A program made the position numbers and the translations under genes. This document shows positions 19,673 to 30,081 of a stretch of 30,454 nucleotides of DNA, in pieces. Location: IMG/VR virus record IMGVR_UViG_3300003872_000009, positions 1 to 30,454 of that record; one strand, 5' to 3'. The notes under the pieces are model-generated. The model saw nothing but the letters and a program-made list of their open reading frames with translations. It had not been told where the DNA came from and searched no databases. Position 1 is the stretch's first letter; every line of letters begins with the position of its first letter. The DNA comes from a virus.

Positions 19673-22600
19673 ATGGCCCTTACTGTAGGAGACGTTGTAT
19701 ACAGGATAGGGGCCGACACTTCGGGCCTCAACAAGGCCCTATCGCAGCTAAACAAGTTCAAAAAGGCGGTAACTGACATTGATGCCGCCGCCAAGAAAGT
19801 AAAAACTTCCCTAGCCAAAGGTATAACCATAAAGGTCAATTATGGGCAGGTAAACTCGGCTATTAAGTCTCTAAATGCGCTGGCTGCCGCAGCCAACAAC
19901 GCAAAAAAGGGGCTATCTGGGCTGACATCTAAAAAGATAAATCTTAATGTGGCTGCTAAAGGAATAAAAGACTCGATAAGCGGTCTAGCCAAGCTAGAGT
20001 CCAAAATAGACTCTGTTGCTAAGAAAGCAAAAGCTCTACAAATAAACGTATCTACTGCTATGGGCAGCGTTGATGCTGCTGCCGAATCTCTAGCGAAAAG
20101 CTATTCTGTCGTAAAAGACAGATCAGACAAGGTATTTAATCAGCAAAAGAAGCAACTGGCCTCCTTAGTTAGACAATACGAAGCATTTAAAACCAGACAG
20201 CAGCTAGCTGGATTGCCTGGAGGCATAGGAGCCAATGTTGCCTCCATGCTTAAGCCATTGCAGGAGCAAATAGAGCTTTTTGACACTGCCTATCAGAAGT
20301 ACAAGAAGTACGCTGCTATATTGGCTCAACAAGGAGAGTTAAAAGGCAACCAGCTAAAAGCCTATAACGAAGCTGTTGCTGTAATGCAAGAACTCAGGGA
20401 AGGCGCTCTTAGCATGGATAAATTCAACGATAGCATTATAAAGGCGCAGAACAGCTTAGCTAAGGCTAACAACGAATTTAAAAAGCTGGTAAACAAACAG
20501 AAGCTTGCGTCCAAGGTCGAGCTTGAGAAGACCGCCGCTGCGACAAAGATAGACGAGCTTAAAAGACAACTAGAATATCTTAAGGCTAACAGAAAACTCA
20601 TAGATGCAGCAGACCAAGCTTATAAGAGGTTTGCTTCCTCTCTGGACAAAATAGCTGATAAAGGAGCTGCTACTGCTGGTCAGCTAGCCAAGGCAAAAGC
20701 AGAATTCCAGCGGGCCTTCACTACTTTGAGCAGGGAAGCCAAGGTTCTGGAAAAGGGAATGACCAGAACGACTCTGGTCATTGGAAACTTCATTGATGGT
20801 ATAAAGTCAGTTGGAACTGCATACGCAGCATTCCTAGTGTTCCAAGGATTGCAGGATGCTATAACAGGATTCTTTGAAATATCGGACGCCACTAAGCTGT
20901 TAAGGACAAGAGTTAGGCAGGTAACCAAAGACGTAGACGAATTCAACGACGCTTGGAGTGGTATTTTTGCCATAGCGGAGAGGACTAGGTCCGATTTCCA
21001 AGCGGTAGGCAAGCTGTACTTCAGAGTTGCTGCTGCTGTTAGGCCATTGGGCCGCTCTCAGGAAGAAGTACTAAAGGTAACAGAAACTGTGAGTGCGGCG
21101 CTGTTGGCTGGTGGTGCGAGCGCGCAAGAAGCATCATCGGCCATTCTTCAGCTCTCCCAAGCGTTCGCCAAGGGTAAGCTCGATGGTGATGAGCTGAGAG
21201 CAGTTCTAGAGAATGCCCAAGTGCTGACCGCCGCTATGGGGCGGCAGTTTGGCATTACGGCTGGCGACGCCAAGTCAATGACTGGCGTGATCATTGAGAT
21301 GGCCCGCCGTGGGGAGCTTACTATTGACAAGTTCTTCAAGGCCATCCTTGACTCTCATGAGGAGATGATCAGCCTCATAGCCGATGTTCCTTTGACTATG
21401 GGGCAGGCATGGTCGCTTTTAAAGAATAGATTGGCTGTTGTCATTGACAAGTTCCAGCAGGCTACGGATTGGTCTGGGAAGCTAGCCGGCTTTATAAAAA
21501 CATTAGCCCTTAATGTGAACGAGCTGACCATAGCATTTATAGGACTTGCTGGCGCTTTGGCCTTCAGAGGCCTCACAAAGGGTGTAAAGCTGCTATCTAG
21601 AGACACTGCCGATGTCGTTAGCAACTTGAAGACCAAGGTCATAGGGCTGATAACAGCATTCAAGTCGTTTGCCGGAATAAAGGGCCTTATAAAGGGTGTT
21701 TTTGCTGTATTCAAGAGAATGCCTCTGGGCAGGCTTTTGACCGCCATAGCAGGCGCATTGTCAGCCGCCGTAGGGGCTTGGACTCTTTATAGGGATAAGG
21801 TTGTTGACGTTGTGGGAGATACACAAGTAACCATAGGGGACTACGTTAGCGCTGTTCTGAGATTTTTTGAGGATATGAAGAATAACGGGATAGATCTTGC
21901 CAAGGGAGCTTGGGAAGGGCTGAAGAATTTTATAACAAAATTTGCAGCAGATACCAAGAACGAGCTTGTCGGCTTTGTCAAGTTCTTCCAAAACTCCTTT
22001 GTTGGAAGAATGCTTATAGGAATAAGAGACCTCATTGCTGACGGATTCAAGTATTTGGTGAATCTCATACCGAGAACTATTGCTAAGGCAATAGCAGCAT
22101 TCTCTAGATTCAAACAGTTCTTGTCGGCTCCAAGCAAGGCGGCATTCTTCAAGGCTTGGGAAGACTTTCAGAAGGATGTAGATAGGATAAACAACACCGA
22201 TTTCCTTTCGAAGGGAATGAATATAGCTCTAGACTATATCGATAAAAAGGTAAAGAATATAAGAAAGTCTGTGTCCGACTTTGGCAATGAATTCGCTAAT
22301 TCCATAAGACAGACTGCTGCCGCAGAGGCCAGACTAAGGAAGAAAAGACAACAGGATCTCAAATACGGAGGACTGGCTAGGCCTGTTCCAGAGGGCAAGG
22401 AACTTGGCCTATCGGAGGAACAAGTAAAGAGCTTGGAGCGGGCTGTAAATGCCTATATGGAGTCCTTGGCCCGCATGAGGATGGAACTTCAGGCTATATC
22501 CAGCATACCTACTGGCAAGTGGGCCAATGACCTTTATAAGGTATTCGGAACGGATTGGGTAAACAGATATGTTCAGGCTCTCATAGAGGTAAAGAATACT

Positions 22601-23623
22601 TATAAGGATCTGAACGAGCGTACTTGGCCCGAATTCAAGAAGCGCACTGGGGTAGCTGCTCAGACGCTGGAGGAGTTTATAAACGCTCAGGTTCGCCTTA
22701 GGCTGACTACTGAGGCCAGTAGGAAGTCGTTGGAGGATACGACGAGTGCGTTTGAGGCCTATTCAAATGTCGTAAAGGAAGCCAGCCGCGCTCAGCAGTC
22801 GATAGGCTCTCTGCTCTCTGGCGGTAAGTCCGCTTTGGATAAGCTAAGGCAGCGGTTTGAAGTTGAGGATCAGATAAAGAACATAGATATAAACGTCTTC
22901 AATAAACAGTTGGAAGCTGCCGGAATGTCTCCAGTCAAGAATATAGAAGAGCTTAAGGCTCGCTGGCTGGAGTTAAAGCAAGTTATACAAGATTCTATGA
23001 GATTTGAAGAGATATTCGAGGAGCTTACTCCAGAGGTAGACAAGATAAATCAGCGATTTGACGAGATGCGTCAAGTCATATTGAGGGTCGTTCCAGCCAG
23101 TGACGAGCTTAGGGATAAGATGTTGAAGAATTTGGAGGAGATGCGGCAGAAGGCATTGGAGGCTGCCGATCCTATAGCTCAGATGGCCAACCAGATAGGT
23201 GATGCCTTTGGCAGAGCATTCGAGGACGCCATAATAGAGGGCCGAAAGCTAAGCGACGTCCTAAAGCAGCTTGAGAAGGATATACTGCGGATAGTTACCA
23301 GAAAGCTTATAACCGAGCCTCTTGGAGACTTCATCTCTGGGGCTATAAAGGGCGGCTTGAGCGGCATATTCCAAGGTGCGTTTGCTCATGGAGGTGAGTT
23401 CAAGGTTGGAGGTGTTGGAGGCATAGACAGCCAGTTGGTTGCGTTTTGGGCTACCCCGGGGGAGACTGTTACTATAACGCCGCCGGGCAAGGATGCTCCG
23501 TCCAGAAACATGAATGTGACTATAAACATAAACACACCTACTGGCACGGTAGATCCCCAGTCTCTTGGACAGATTCAGGCTGCGTTGGCTCGTGCAGTCC
23601 AGCGCGGAGGTAGGAACCTATGA
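19673..23623 (+). CDS. Tail tape measure protein
   Basis: The protein has 1316 residues and sets tail length. Residues 1-390 are a long helical region, Lys/Ala-rich. Residues about 395-590 match the tape-measure N-terminal domain (TRVRQVTKDVDEFNDAWSG, then GGASAQEASSAILQLSQAFA and MTGVIIEMARRGELTIDKFF). Hydrophobic segments near 612-640 and 684-705 may insert in the membrane during DNA delivery. The C-terminus (about 1230-1316) has the usual FAHGGEFKVGGVGGIDS and ATPGETV patterns. The stop overlaps the next start by 4 bp (ATGA). ATA is the favoured Ile codon, unlike in the capsid gene. Confidence 0.95.
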   Translation: MALTVGDVVYRIGADTSGLNKALSQLNKFKKAVTDIDAAAKKVKTSLAKGITIKVNYGQVNSAIKSLNALAAAANNAKKGLSGLTSKKINLNVAAKGIKDSISGLAKLESKIDSVAKKAKALQINVSTAMGSVDAAAESLAKSYSVVKDRSDKVFNQQKKQLASLVRQYEAFKTRQQLAGLPGGIGANVASMLKPLQEQIELFDTAYQKYKKYAAILAQQGELKGNQLKAYNEAVAVMQELREGALSMDKFNDSIIKAQNSLAKANNEFKKLVNKQKLASKVELEKTAAATKIDELKRQLEYLKANRKLIDAADQAYKRFASSLDKIADKGAATAGQLAKAKAEFQRAFTTLSREAKVLEKGMTRTTLVIGNFIDGIKSVGTAYAAFLVFQGLQDAITGFFEISDATKLLRTRVRQVTKDVDEFNDAWSGIFAIAERTRSDFQAVGKLYFRVAAAVRPLGRSQEEVLKVTETVSAALLAGGASAQEASSAILQLSQAFAKGKLDGDELRAVLENAQVLTAAMGRQFGITAGDAKSMTGVIIEMARRGELTIDKFFKAILDSHEEMISLIADVPLTMGQAWSLLKNRLAVVIDKFQQATDWSGKLAGFIKTLALNVNELTIAFIGLAGALAFRGLTKGVKLLSRDTADVVSNLKTKVIGLITAFKSFAGIKGLIKGVFAVFKRMPLGRLLTAIAGALSAAVGAWTLYRDKVVDVVGDTQVTIGDYVSAVLRFFEDMKNNGIDLAKGAWEGLKNFITKFAADTKNELVGFVKFFQNSFVGRMLIGIRDLIADGFKYLVNLIPRTIAKAIAAFSRFKQFLSAPSKAAFFKAWEDFQKDVDRINNTDFLSKGMNIALDYIDKKVKNIRKSVSDFGNEFANSIRQTAAAEARLRKKRQQDLKYGGLARPVPEGKELGLSEEQVKSLERAVNAYMESLARMRMELQAISSIPTGKWANDLYKVFGTDWVNRYVQALIEVKNTYKDLNERTWPEFKKRTGVAAQTLEEFINAQVRLRLTTEASRKSLEDTTSAFEAYSNVVKEASRAQQSIGSLLSGGKSALDKLRQRFEVEDQIKNIDINVFNKQLEAAGMSPVKNIEELKARWLELKQVIQDSMRFEEIFEELTPEVDKINQRFDEMRQVILRVVPASDELRDKMLKNLEEMRQKALEAADPIAQMANQIGDAFGRAFEDAIIEGRKLSDVLKQLEKDILRIVTRKLITEPLGDFISGAIKGGLSGIFQGAFAHGGEFKVGGVGGIDSQLVAFWATPGETVTITPPGKDAPSRNMNVTININTPTGTVDPQSLGQIQAALARAVQRGGRNL

Positions 23624-24489
23624 GCTTTCTTGAGTCGCCGCGATTCCCTGACGACATATCTTACGACTCGTCTGGAGGCCCGGCTTATGAGACCACAGTA
23701 GTGGTCATGAAGTCGGGTTATGAGCAGCGCAACCAGGTGTGGGAGTACCCGCGCTGTCGTTATAATGTGGGATTAGGAGTCAAGTCCATTGACAGGCTCT
23801 ACAGCCTCATCGAGTTCTTCCATTCCGTTGCTGGCAGAGCCTATGGGTTCCGTTATAAGGACTGGTCGGATTATAAATCCTGCCCTGTAGACAAGACTCC
23901 TACGTTCACGGATCAGGTCATAGGAGTTGGAGACGGCGCAACCGTTTCATTTCAGCTAAAGAAAACCTATCAGGTCGGCACTTTTCAGCGCCAGAGGCTT
24001 ATAAGAAAGCCTGTCAGCGGCACTGTTGTCGTGTCCATAGCAGACCTTCAGGATTACAGATGGACCGTAGACACAACTACTGGCATAGTCACTTTTGGCA
24101 CAGATTTGGCTAACAACATAACTGGCGCTACAGCAATTGGCACGACAGAGACCGAATTCACTACGGGATCTGCTCACAACCTAAACGTTAACGATACGGT
24201 GTACTTGTCTGGATTCACTGGCGATTGGGCCGCTCTCAATGGCTTGAGATTTGCTGTTACATCTACACCAGTAAGCACTACGTTCCGTATAGCCTATGAC
24301 TCCAGCGGATTTGCTGCCTATTCATCTAATGGCGGCCAGATCAACACCATCCCACAGGCTGGAGAGCTTATAAAGGCAGGATACGAGTTCGACGTGCCGG
24401 TTCGCTTCGACACAGACGTGCTGGAGACCTCCTTCGAGAGTTATAATCTTGGCACGGCGAACGTGCCGCTAGTAGAAATAAGGGTGTAA
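23620..24489 (+). CDS. Tail protein, DUF2460 / GTA gp12-like, with an inserted domain
   Basis: The protein has 289 residues. FLESPRFPDDISYDSSGGPA, with SGYEQRNQVWEYPRCRYNVG and FRYKDWSDYKS, is diagnostic for DUF2460, the distal-tail protein of GTA-type tails; the C-terminus PVRFDTDVLE is also typical. Residues about 166-236 (from GATAIGTTETEFTTGSAHNL to YSSNGGQI) are an inserted beta domain of the type AHNLNVNDTVYLSGFTG, found as a mobile insertion in many phage tail proteins. The start overlaps the tape measure stop. Confidence 0.9.
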   Translation: MSFLESPRFPDDISYDSSGGPAYETTVVVMKSGYEQRNQVWEYPRCRYNVGLGVKSIDRLYSLIEFFHSVAGRAYGFRYKDWSDYKSCPVDKTPTFTDQVIGVGDGATVSFQLKKTYQVGTFQRQRLIRKPVSGTVVVSIADLQDYRWTVDTTTGIVTFGTDLANNITGATAIGTTETEFTTGSAHNLNVNDTVYLSGFTGDWAALNGLRFAVTSTPVSTTFRIAYDSSGFAAYSSNGGQINTIPQAGELIKAGYEFDVPVRFDTDVLETSFESYNLGTANVPLVEIRV

Positions 24490-24492
24490 GAA

Positions 24493-25569
24493 ATGCCCAA
24501 GAACATTCCTGCCGCGCTGAAGGCTCATCTTCAGCAGGAAGTCACCACTTTGGCTACCTGCTGGAAGGCCACGAGGAAGGACGGTCAGGTATACGGATTT
24601 ACTACTCATTCCTCCGATCTAGTTGTCGATGGCGTCACTTATAAAGCCTCGACCGGTTTCCTTCCCACTACTGCCGAGTCTGCTGCCGATCTGTCCGTAG
24701 ACAACCTGGAGTGTACCGGGATCATCGACTCGGTGGACATAAAGGAGGAGGACATACTGGCTGGCAAGTGGGACGGGGCCAAGGTCGAGATTTTCATGGT
24801 CAACTGGCAAGACCCGTCGATGGGCAAGATCATCCTGCCTGGATGGGGGTGGATTGGCGAGATCACGCTACGGAACGGCAAATTCGTGGCCGAGGTGCGC
24901 GGCCTCGCACAGGCGCTCCAGCAGACCATCGTCGAGCTTATAAGCCCACTCTGCCGTGCGAATCTGGGCGACAACAGGTGCAAGATAAGGCTAGATCCTC
25001 CGGCATGGACTGCAAGTACAGCCTACACGGTCAGGGAGGACTATGCAGCCGAGACGGGCTCAGAGGTCAAACCTGCTACTCCGACCATGCCGTATCGCTA
25101 CTTCAAGTGCGTGACTGCTGGTACGAGTGGCACTACGGAGCCCGCATGGGATACGACTATTGGCAACCAGACGACGGACGGAACTGTAGTCTGGGAGTGC
25201 TACCGAGCACTACAGGTCAATGGAACCGTCAATACCGTTACGGACAGAAGCAACTTCTCTGCCAATCTTGATTCTCAGGACGATCCGGATGGATTTTTCA
25301 CTTTTGGAGTGATCAAATTTACTAGCGGTAAGAATAACGGCGTCGAGCGAGAGGTCAAACAGCATACCAGTAGCGGCGCTAACCCACAATCTTTTCTGCT
25401 GTACGAACCCTTGCCGTTCGATCTTCAGGCAGGCGATACATTTACGGTTACAGCGGGCTGTGACAAGACCCTGCCTCATTGCAGGGACAAGTTCAACAAC
25501 ACTTATAATAGGAGAGCGGAAGACTTCGTTCCTGGTCAGGACGCTCTGATGAAGTTTGGTGGGCAGTAA
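24493..25569 (+). CDS. Tail protein, DUF2163 / GTA gp13-like, with a WxxxT carbohydrate-module-like insert
   Basis: The protein has 358 residues. It is the second tail-tip protein of the GTA-type block. The N-terminal 165 residues fit DUF2163 (VTTLATCWKATRKDGQVYGF, LCRANLGDNRCKIRL) and the C-terminus CDKTLPHCRDKFNNTYNRRA is the conserved cysteine region that may bind a metal cluster. Between them, residues about 172-240 carry an insertion with the pattern WTASTAYTVRE..YRYFKCVTAGTSG..EPAWDT, like the small beta modules inserted in phage tail proteins that may contact sugars. The stop overlaps the next start by one base. Confidence 0.9.
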   Translation: MPKNIPAALKAHLQQEVTTLATCWKATRKDGQVYGFTTHSSDLVVDGVTYKASTGFLPTTAESAADLSVDNLECTGIIDSVDIKEEDILAGKWDGAKVEIFMVNWQDPSMGKIILPGWGWIGEITLRNGKFVAEVRGLAQALQQTIVELISPLCRANLGDNRCKIRLDPPAWTASTAYTVREDYAAETGSEVKPATPTMPYRYFKCVTAGTSGTTEPAWDTTIGNQTTDGTVVWECYRALQVNGTVNTVTDRSNFSANLDSQDDPDGFFTFGVIKFTSGKNNGVEREVKQHTSSGANPQSFLLYEPLPFDLQAGDTFTVTAGCDKTLPHCRDKFNNTYNRRAEDFVPGQDALMKFGGQ

Positions 25570-28500
25570 TGGCCCAGCTAGCATTAGCATTCGCGGGAGC
25601 CTACATTGGAGGCTCCATATTCGGTACGGCATTAGCGACACAGATAGGATGGGCTATTGGTGCCTATCTGGGAGCCAGATTCTTTGGCCCTCAGCTTCCT
25701 GATATCGAAGGGCCTAGAATTTCTGATCTCCAAGTTACTTCTGGTGCAGATTATGGAACTCCCATAACTAAAGTATGGGGTACCATGCGAGTTAACTGCC
25801 CGCTTATTTGGGCAGCCGACATAAAAGAGCGTTCGTACACGAGAAAGGTTGGTGGAGGAAGTGGATGGGGGTCTCAGAAGATAACGGATTATAAGTACTT
25901 TGCCGATTTTGCTGTTTATGTGTGTGAGGGGCCAGTAGTAGCTATAAACAGGATATGGGCTGATTCTGTTTTGATTTATGAGGCGGGTGTTTTCAGGGCA
26001 ATAGACTATAAAAGTCAGGATACGGCGGACTACATCAAAGTAAGGTATGGCAGCATAAGAGCTTACTTGGGAACTGAGGATCAGTTGCCCGATTCTTTAA
26101 TAGAGTCATATCAGGGAGCTGGCAACGTTTCTGCCAATAGAGGTATCTGTTACATAGTTTTTAATGATTTAGCGCTTGAGAAATTTGGCAATAGAGTGCC
26201 AACTATAAGAGTTGAGGTGGTTGCCAATTCTATAAATCAGACAAATTTCTCCTTGAGATTAAGAACCAACAAAATGAACGATTCTTTGTCTACTACTAAT
26301 TCAATTATGTATTCTAACTATTTGAAGAGGATAGTAATCGCATCAAATACTCCTTTGCCCAACTCTTATAGTGCTATAGACGTGTGGGACTTTGATTTGT
26401 ATGGCAATCTTTTCATAAAGACTAGAATAACTAACATATTAGACAACGCTTTTATGGAAACAGGATCTATAAATCCAAATAGATCTGATGAAGCCGTTCT
26501 TCTTTATGTAGAGGTTTCAGGATATACGGGCCGCTATTACATATCTGTATTGGACTTGGTTAGCAGAAAACTTAAGTCAAGACATTTTGTAGGATATGCT
26601 GACGATTATTATGACGTACAAGGTGTGTTTTTGGACAGAGATTCTGGCGTTTACTACATTCCCTATTTCAGGGATGATACTACTGCTGCGAATTCAAACA
26701 GACACGGCACTATATCTAGCACTGGTGCGGTAACGTCGGAGCCGGATGGTAGTGTAGACCCCAACTACTATAATCTAAGTGGTATTTACACCTCATATGA
26801 TTATTACGCAAATGTAGTAAATGGACACCTATATTTAGTTACCGGAACAGACATAGTAAAGATGGATACCAAGGGGCGTGTAATAGGGCATTTTTCTCGC
26901 CCTATAGGTGGAGTTAGTACTGGCACTACGCCAGGTGACTATCAGATAGCGTTTGATGTTTATAACGATATAATATATATGCAAGCTGACAATGGTGGTC
27001 AGCTAGTAATAGAGGCTTTTGATTGCTCGTCAGAGTCATTTATAGACATGACTTGGTCATATAACTATATGCCTTCAGGAATTCCTGCTAGGTGTAGGAT
27101 TCATGTTGATAGTTATAGCAGCATAGTTTATATATTAGAATACGGCAATAGCTACAATTTATATGGCATAAATGTTAAATCTAAATCTCAGGCTTTCTTA
27201 ATAAATAACATTTCGCCCCAAAACTGGAATTACCCAGAATCTTGGACTTCCTTTCCTGTTAATAACGGAAGAGAGATATTTGTCTGGAGGTATGAACAGG
27301 ATTTTATATTAATAGATAACAGTTCACTAAATGTCGATCTAAAATATGTTGTAGACAGCATAGAGTCTAAATTATTGCCCTCTGCTTTTATAGAGAATAC
27401 CAATCTATCTACCATATACGTCAACGGCGTATTTGTTAATAAGCCAATAGATGCATATCAATTTCTAGAGCTTCTAATGTCTGTCTACTTTTTCGACATA
27501 GCCGAGATAGACGGTAAGCTTACTGCCCAACCAAAGGCTTCTAGGATTCCTATAACAACTATAACAGAAGATGACATGCTAGACGATCTTCAGATATCAA
27601 ACCAATCTAGGTTGGAGCTTCCTACAACAGTATCGCTGTCGTACATAGATAAAGCAAACGATTATCAGCAATCTGAGCAGCATGTAGATAAGGTAACAGA
27701 GGCTCTGTCTGGAAGAACCAACAAAATATCTTTGGACGTGCCCATATCACTAAATTCAGACGAAGCGGCTCTGGTAGTAGATTACATGATGGCTGAGGCA
27801 TATACAGCCTCTACTAGATTTTCATTTTCTCTTCCTATGCGCTACTTAGAACTATCCCCGTCAGACGTCATAACCATAAATTACAAAGGAACATATTACG
27901 ACGTCCTTATAAGGAAGATAGGTTATAGCAGCTCTGGGTTATCCATTGAAGGTGTAAGATATAACGCAAACGATTATTCGTCATCTGCAAAGGGGGGACT
28001 TATAAAGTATAAATCTGATGCCTATGACGATCCAGCACTATCTAGAGGGTTCATAATAGATACTGTCAGACTGGACGACGCAGACGACTCTTCTGGAGTT
28101 ATAATTGCTGCTGGTCCAAAGCATAGTGGCACATGGGACAGCGCTTTCGTCTTTTCATCTAAAGACAAGGTTGATTATACCTTGATATCTGTGCTGCCAG
28201 AGGCAGCTACTTATGGAGTTCTTTTGGAAGACCTTTACTTCTATGGAAATAACACTCATTGGGACGAGAATCAGTCCATAAGGATATTAGAGATCAACGG
28301 CAATTTCTCCTCGGCTACGGAGCTAGACGTATTGAATGGAGCTAATTTAATAGCAATAAACAACGAAATATTGCAATTCGTTAACGCAACTAATAATTCA
28401 GATGGCAGCATAAGTCTAAGCAAACTACTAAGAGCTAGAAAAGGAACTGAATGGGCAGCCAAAATTCATCCTGCTGGATCGTTTGTCGTTCTATTAAACG

Positions 28501-29654
28501 AAGAAACAATAGGGTGGTTGGATATTGATATATCAGACGTTGGAACAACCAAATATTATAGATTCGTCACTAATGACACGTCTTTGCAAGACGCGGATGA
28601 ACTAGAATTTTCCTATGCAGCCAACGATATAAAGCCTTTATCTCCTGTTTTCAAGGGAATAGAGGTATTATCTGCTAATAATTATAGAATAAAGTGGGAA
28701 AGAAGAACCAGAATTGGTGGTGAGTGGTTGGATTACACCGACGTGCCTTTAGGAGAGTCTTCCGAAGAGTATGTCATAGATATTTATGATAGAAACTTGG
28801 TAGCAAAATCTGTTGATATAAAAACAAATAACAAATATATAGACATAACCACTTCTAATAAATCTGATATTGTGTATGTAAGTCAAAATTCCAGCAGGAT
28901 AGGAAAAGGATTTCCTATGATAGTCGGAGTAGGATCATACAAAGTAGAGGAAGCTATAGCAGAGTTCTCGCCCATAAACTTATTTGGACTCAATGAAGTA
29001 ACAGGCAGTATTGCATATGATTATATGGGATTTGACGATGCTGACTATGTTAATGGGCCTATACTAGCGCAGCCGTCTATAAACTCATCTGGTTACTCTG
29101 TGAGACTCAATGGAGTAGATAGTCATATAAGAAATAAAACGTGGATTGGCATTACCGGAGGAAATCCTAGAAGCATGGATTTGTGGATAGTTCCCTTCGC
29201 AAATAACGTTAGCAATCCATTGTACTGTTATGGCTATAGTGGGGGATACCAAAGAGGACGATGGTTTTTTGCCATAGATAGAAATACTAAAACACTAAAA
29301 CTTGATATAAGATATGTATGGATAAGAGGATCTACCGTTATAAGAGAAAACAAGCCTTATCATGTAGCGATAACTTTTGCAGGAGGGTCTATAACCAATG
29401 CAAAATTTTATGTTAATGGTCAGGAAGATCCTATTCTTGATGCTTCAGGTCCATATAATGGATCGGATTTTGTAGATACCTATTCTGGAACGGACGTCCG
29501 ACCGTACATAGGAGCCCTTTGGGATACAGGAAATAATGCCACATACTTCTTTAATGGTCTCATAGGAATGTGTTCAGTTTACGATAGGGAACTTACCAAA
29601 GAAGAGGTAAAAGCTCTGTATCTTATAGGCCGTAAGCAATATATGTTTACATGA
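25569..29654 (+). CDS. Tail hub/host-specificity protein with propeller-like insert and C-terminal LamG-like domain
   Basis: The protein has 1361 residues. The first 215 residues (glycine-rich hydrophobic helices, then GPRISDLQVTSGADYGTPIT and DYKYFADFAVYV) and the region about 620-900 (ITEDDMLDDLQISNQSRLEL, MRYLELSPSDVITI) are the hub of GTA gp15-type proteins. The FnIII-like RRTRIGGEWLDYTDVPLGES is at about 1042. Between about 218 and 615 lies a repetitive beta segment (for example YLVTGTDIVKMDTKGRVIGH) suggesting a beta-propeller. Residues about 1138-1361 look like a LamG/concanavalin-type domain ending LIGMCSVYDRELTKEEVKAL. The AT content rises in the insert and tail. It probably binds the host surface. 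A second hub gene follows at 30081. Confidence 0.85.
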   Translation: MAQLALAFAGAYIGGSIFGTALATQIGWAIGAYLGARFFGPQLPDIEGPRISDLQVTSGADYGTPITKVWGTMRVNCPLIWAADIKERSYTRKVGGGSGWGSQKITDYKYFADFAVYVCEGPVVAINRIWADSVLIYEAGVFRAIDYKSQDTADYIKVRYGSIRAYLGTEDQLPDSLIESYQGAGNVSANRGICYIVFNDLALEKFGNRVPTIRVEVVANSINQTNFSLRLRTNKMNDSLSTTNSIMYSNYLKRIVIASNTPLPNSYSAIDVWDFDLYGNLFIKTRITNILDNAFMETGSINPNRSDEAVLLYVEVSGYTGRYYISVLDLVSRKLKSRHFVGYADDYYDVQGVFLDRDSGVYYIPYFRDDTTAANSNRHGTISSTGAVTSEPDGSVDPNYYNLSGIYTSYDYYANVVNGHLYLVTGTDIVKMDTKGRVIGHFSRPIGGVSTGTTPGDYQIAFDVYNDIIYMQADNGGQLVIEAFDCSSESFIDMTWSYNYMPSGIPARCRIHVDSYSSIVYILEYGNSYNLYGINVKSKSQAFLINNISPQNWNYPESWTSFPVNNGREIFVWRYEQDFILIDNSSLNVDLKYVVDSIESKLLPSAFIENTNLSTIYVNGVFVNKPIDAYQFLELLMSVYFFDIAEIDGKLTAQPKASRIPITTITEDDMLDDLQISNQSRLELPTTVSLSYIDKANDYQQSEQHVDKVTEALSGRTNKISLDVPISLNSDEAALVVDYMMAEAYTASTRFSFSLPMRYLELSPSDVITINYKGTYYDVLIRKIGYSSSGLSIEGVRYNANDYSSSAKGGLIKYKSDAYDDPALSRGFIIDTVRLDDADDSSGVIIAAGPKHSGTWDSAFVFSSKDKVDYTLISVLPEAATYGVLLEDLYFYGNNTHWDENQSIRILEINGNFSSATELDVLNGANLIAINNEILQFVNATNNSDGSISLSKLLRARKGTEWAAKIHPAGSFVVLLNEETIGWLDIDISDVGTTKYYRFVTNDTSLQDADELEFSYAANDIKPLSPVFKGIEVLSANNYRIKWERRTRIGGEWLDYTDVPLGESSEEYVIDIYDRNLVAKSVDIKTNNKYIDITTSNKSDIVYVSQNSSRIGKGFPMIVGVGSYKVEEAIAEFSPINLFGLNEVTGSIAYDYMGFDDADYVNGPILAQPSINSSGYSVRLNGVDSHIRNKTWIGITGGNPRSMDLWIVPFANNVSNPLYCYGYSGGYQRGRWFFAIDRNTKTLKLDIRYVWIRGSTVIRENKPYHVAITFAGGSITNAKFYVNGQEDPILDASGPYNGSDFVDTYSGTDVRPYIGALWDTGNNATYFFNGLIGMCSVYDRELTKEEVKALYLIGRKQYMFT

Positions 29655-29655
29655 T

Positions 29656-30081
29656 ATGTGTTTGCGTGAAAAAGTAATAAAGGAAGCCAGAGACTGCCTC
29701 GGCACCCCCTTTGTCCACCAAGGCCGTCTTCCCGGCAAAGGTCTAGATTGTATTGGGTTGGTGCGGTGGCCCCAAGTAGCGCTCGGATTTGGAGACGAAG
29801 ACGAACGCAGGTACAGCATGGCTCCAGATCCGAAGCGCATGAAAGCTCTTCTGGAGCACTATCTTGTGCCTATTCCACGAAGCGAGCTTCGTCCTGCAGA
29901 CATCCTGTGGCTCCGCATAGACGAAATGCCTACTCATTTGGCTATATATACAGGCAAGACGATAATTCATGCTATAAATAGTGGGCCATGCAAGGTTGTA
30001 GAGCATGGATTCAGAGCCCCGTGGCCTAGCAGAGTAGCCGGCGTATTCCGTTATAAGTGGCTGGCGGAGCTTGAGGACTAA
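29656..30081 (+). CDS. NlpC/P60 cell-wall peptidase, GTA gp14-like
   Basis: The protein has 141 residues. EARDCLGTPFVHQG and KGLDCIGLVRW (catalytic Cys32) with MPTHLAIYTG (catalytic His94) are the NlpC/P60 signatures. The tail-associated enzyme opens peptidoglycan for DNA entry. The start lies 1 bp after the upstream stop and has no clear ribosome site, so coupling is likely. The next gene's ATG shares a base with its stop. Confidence 0.95.
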   Translation: MCLREKVIKEARDCLGTPFVHQGRLPGKGLDCIGLVRWPQVALGFGDEDERRYSMAPDPKRMKALLEHYLVPIPRSELRPADILWLRIDEMPTHLAIYTGKTIIHAINSGPCKVVEHGFRAPWPSRVAGVFRYKWLAELED

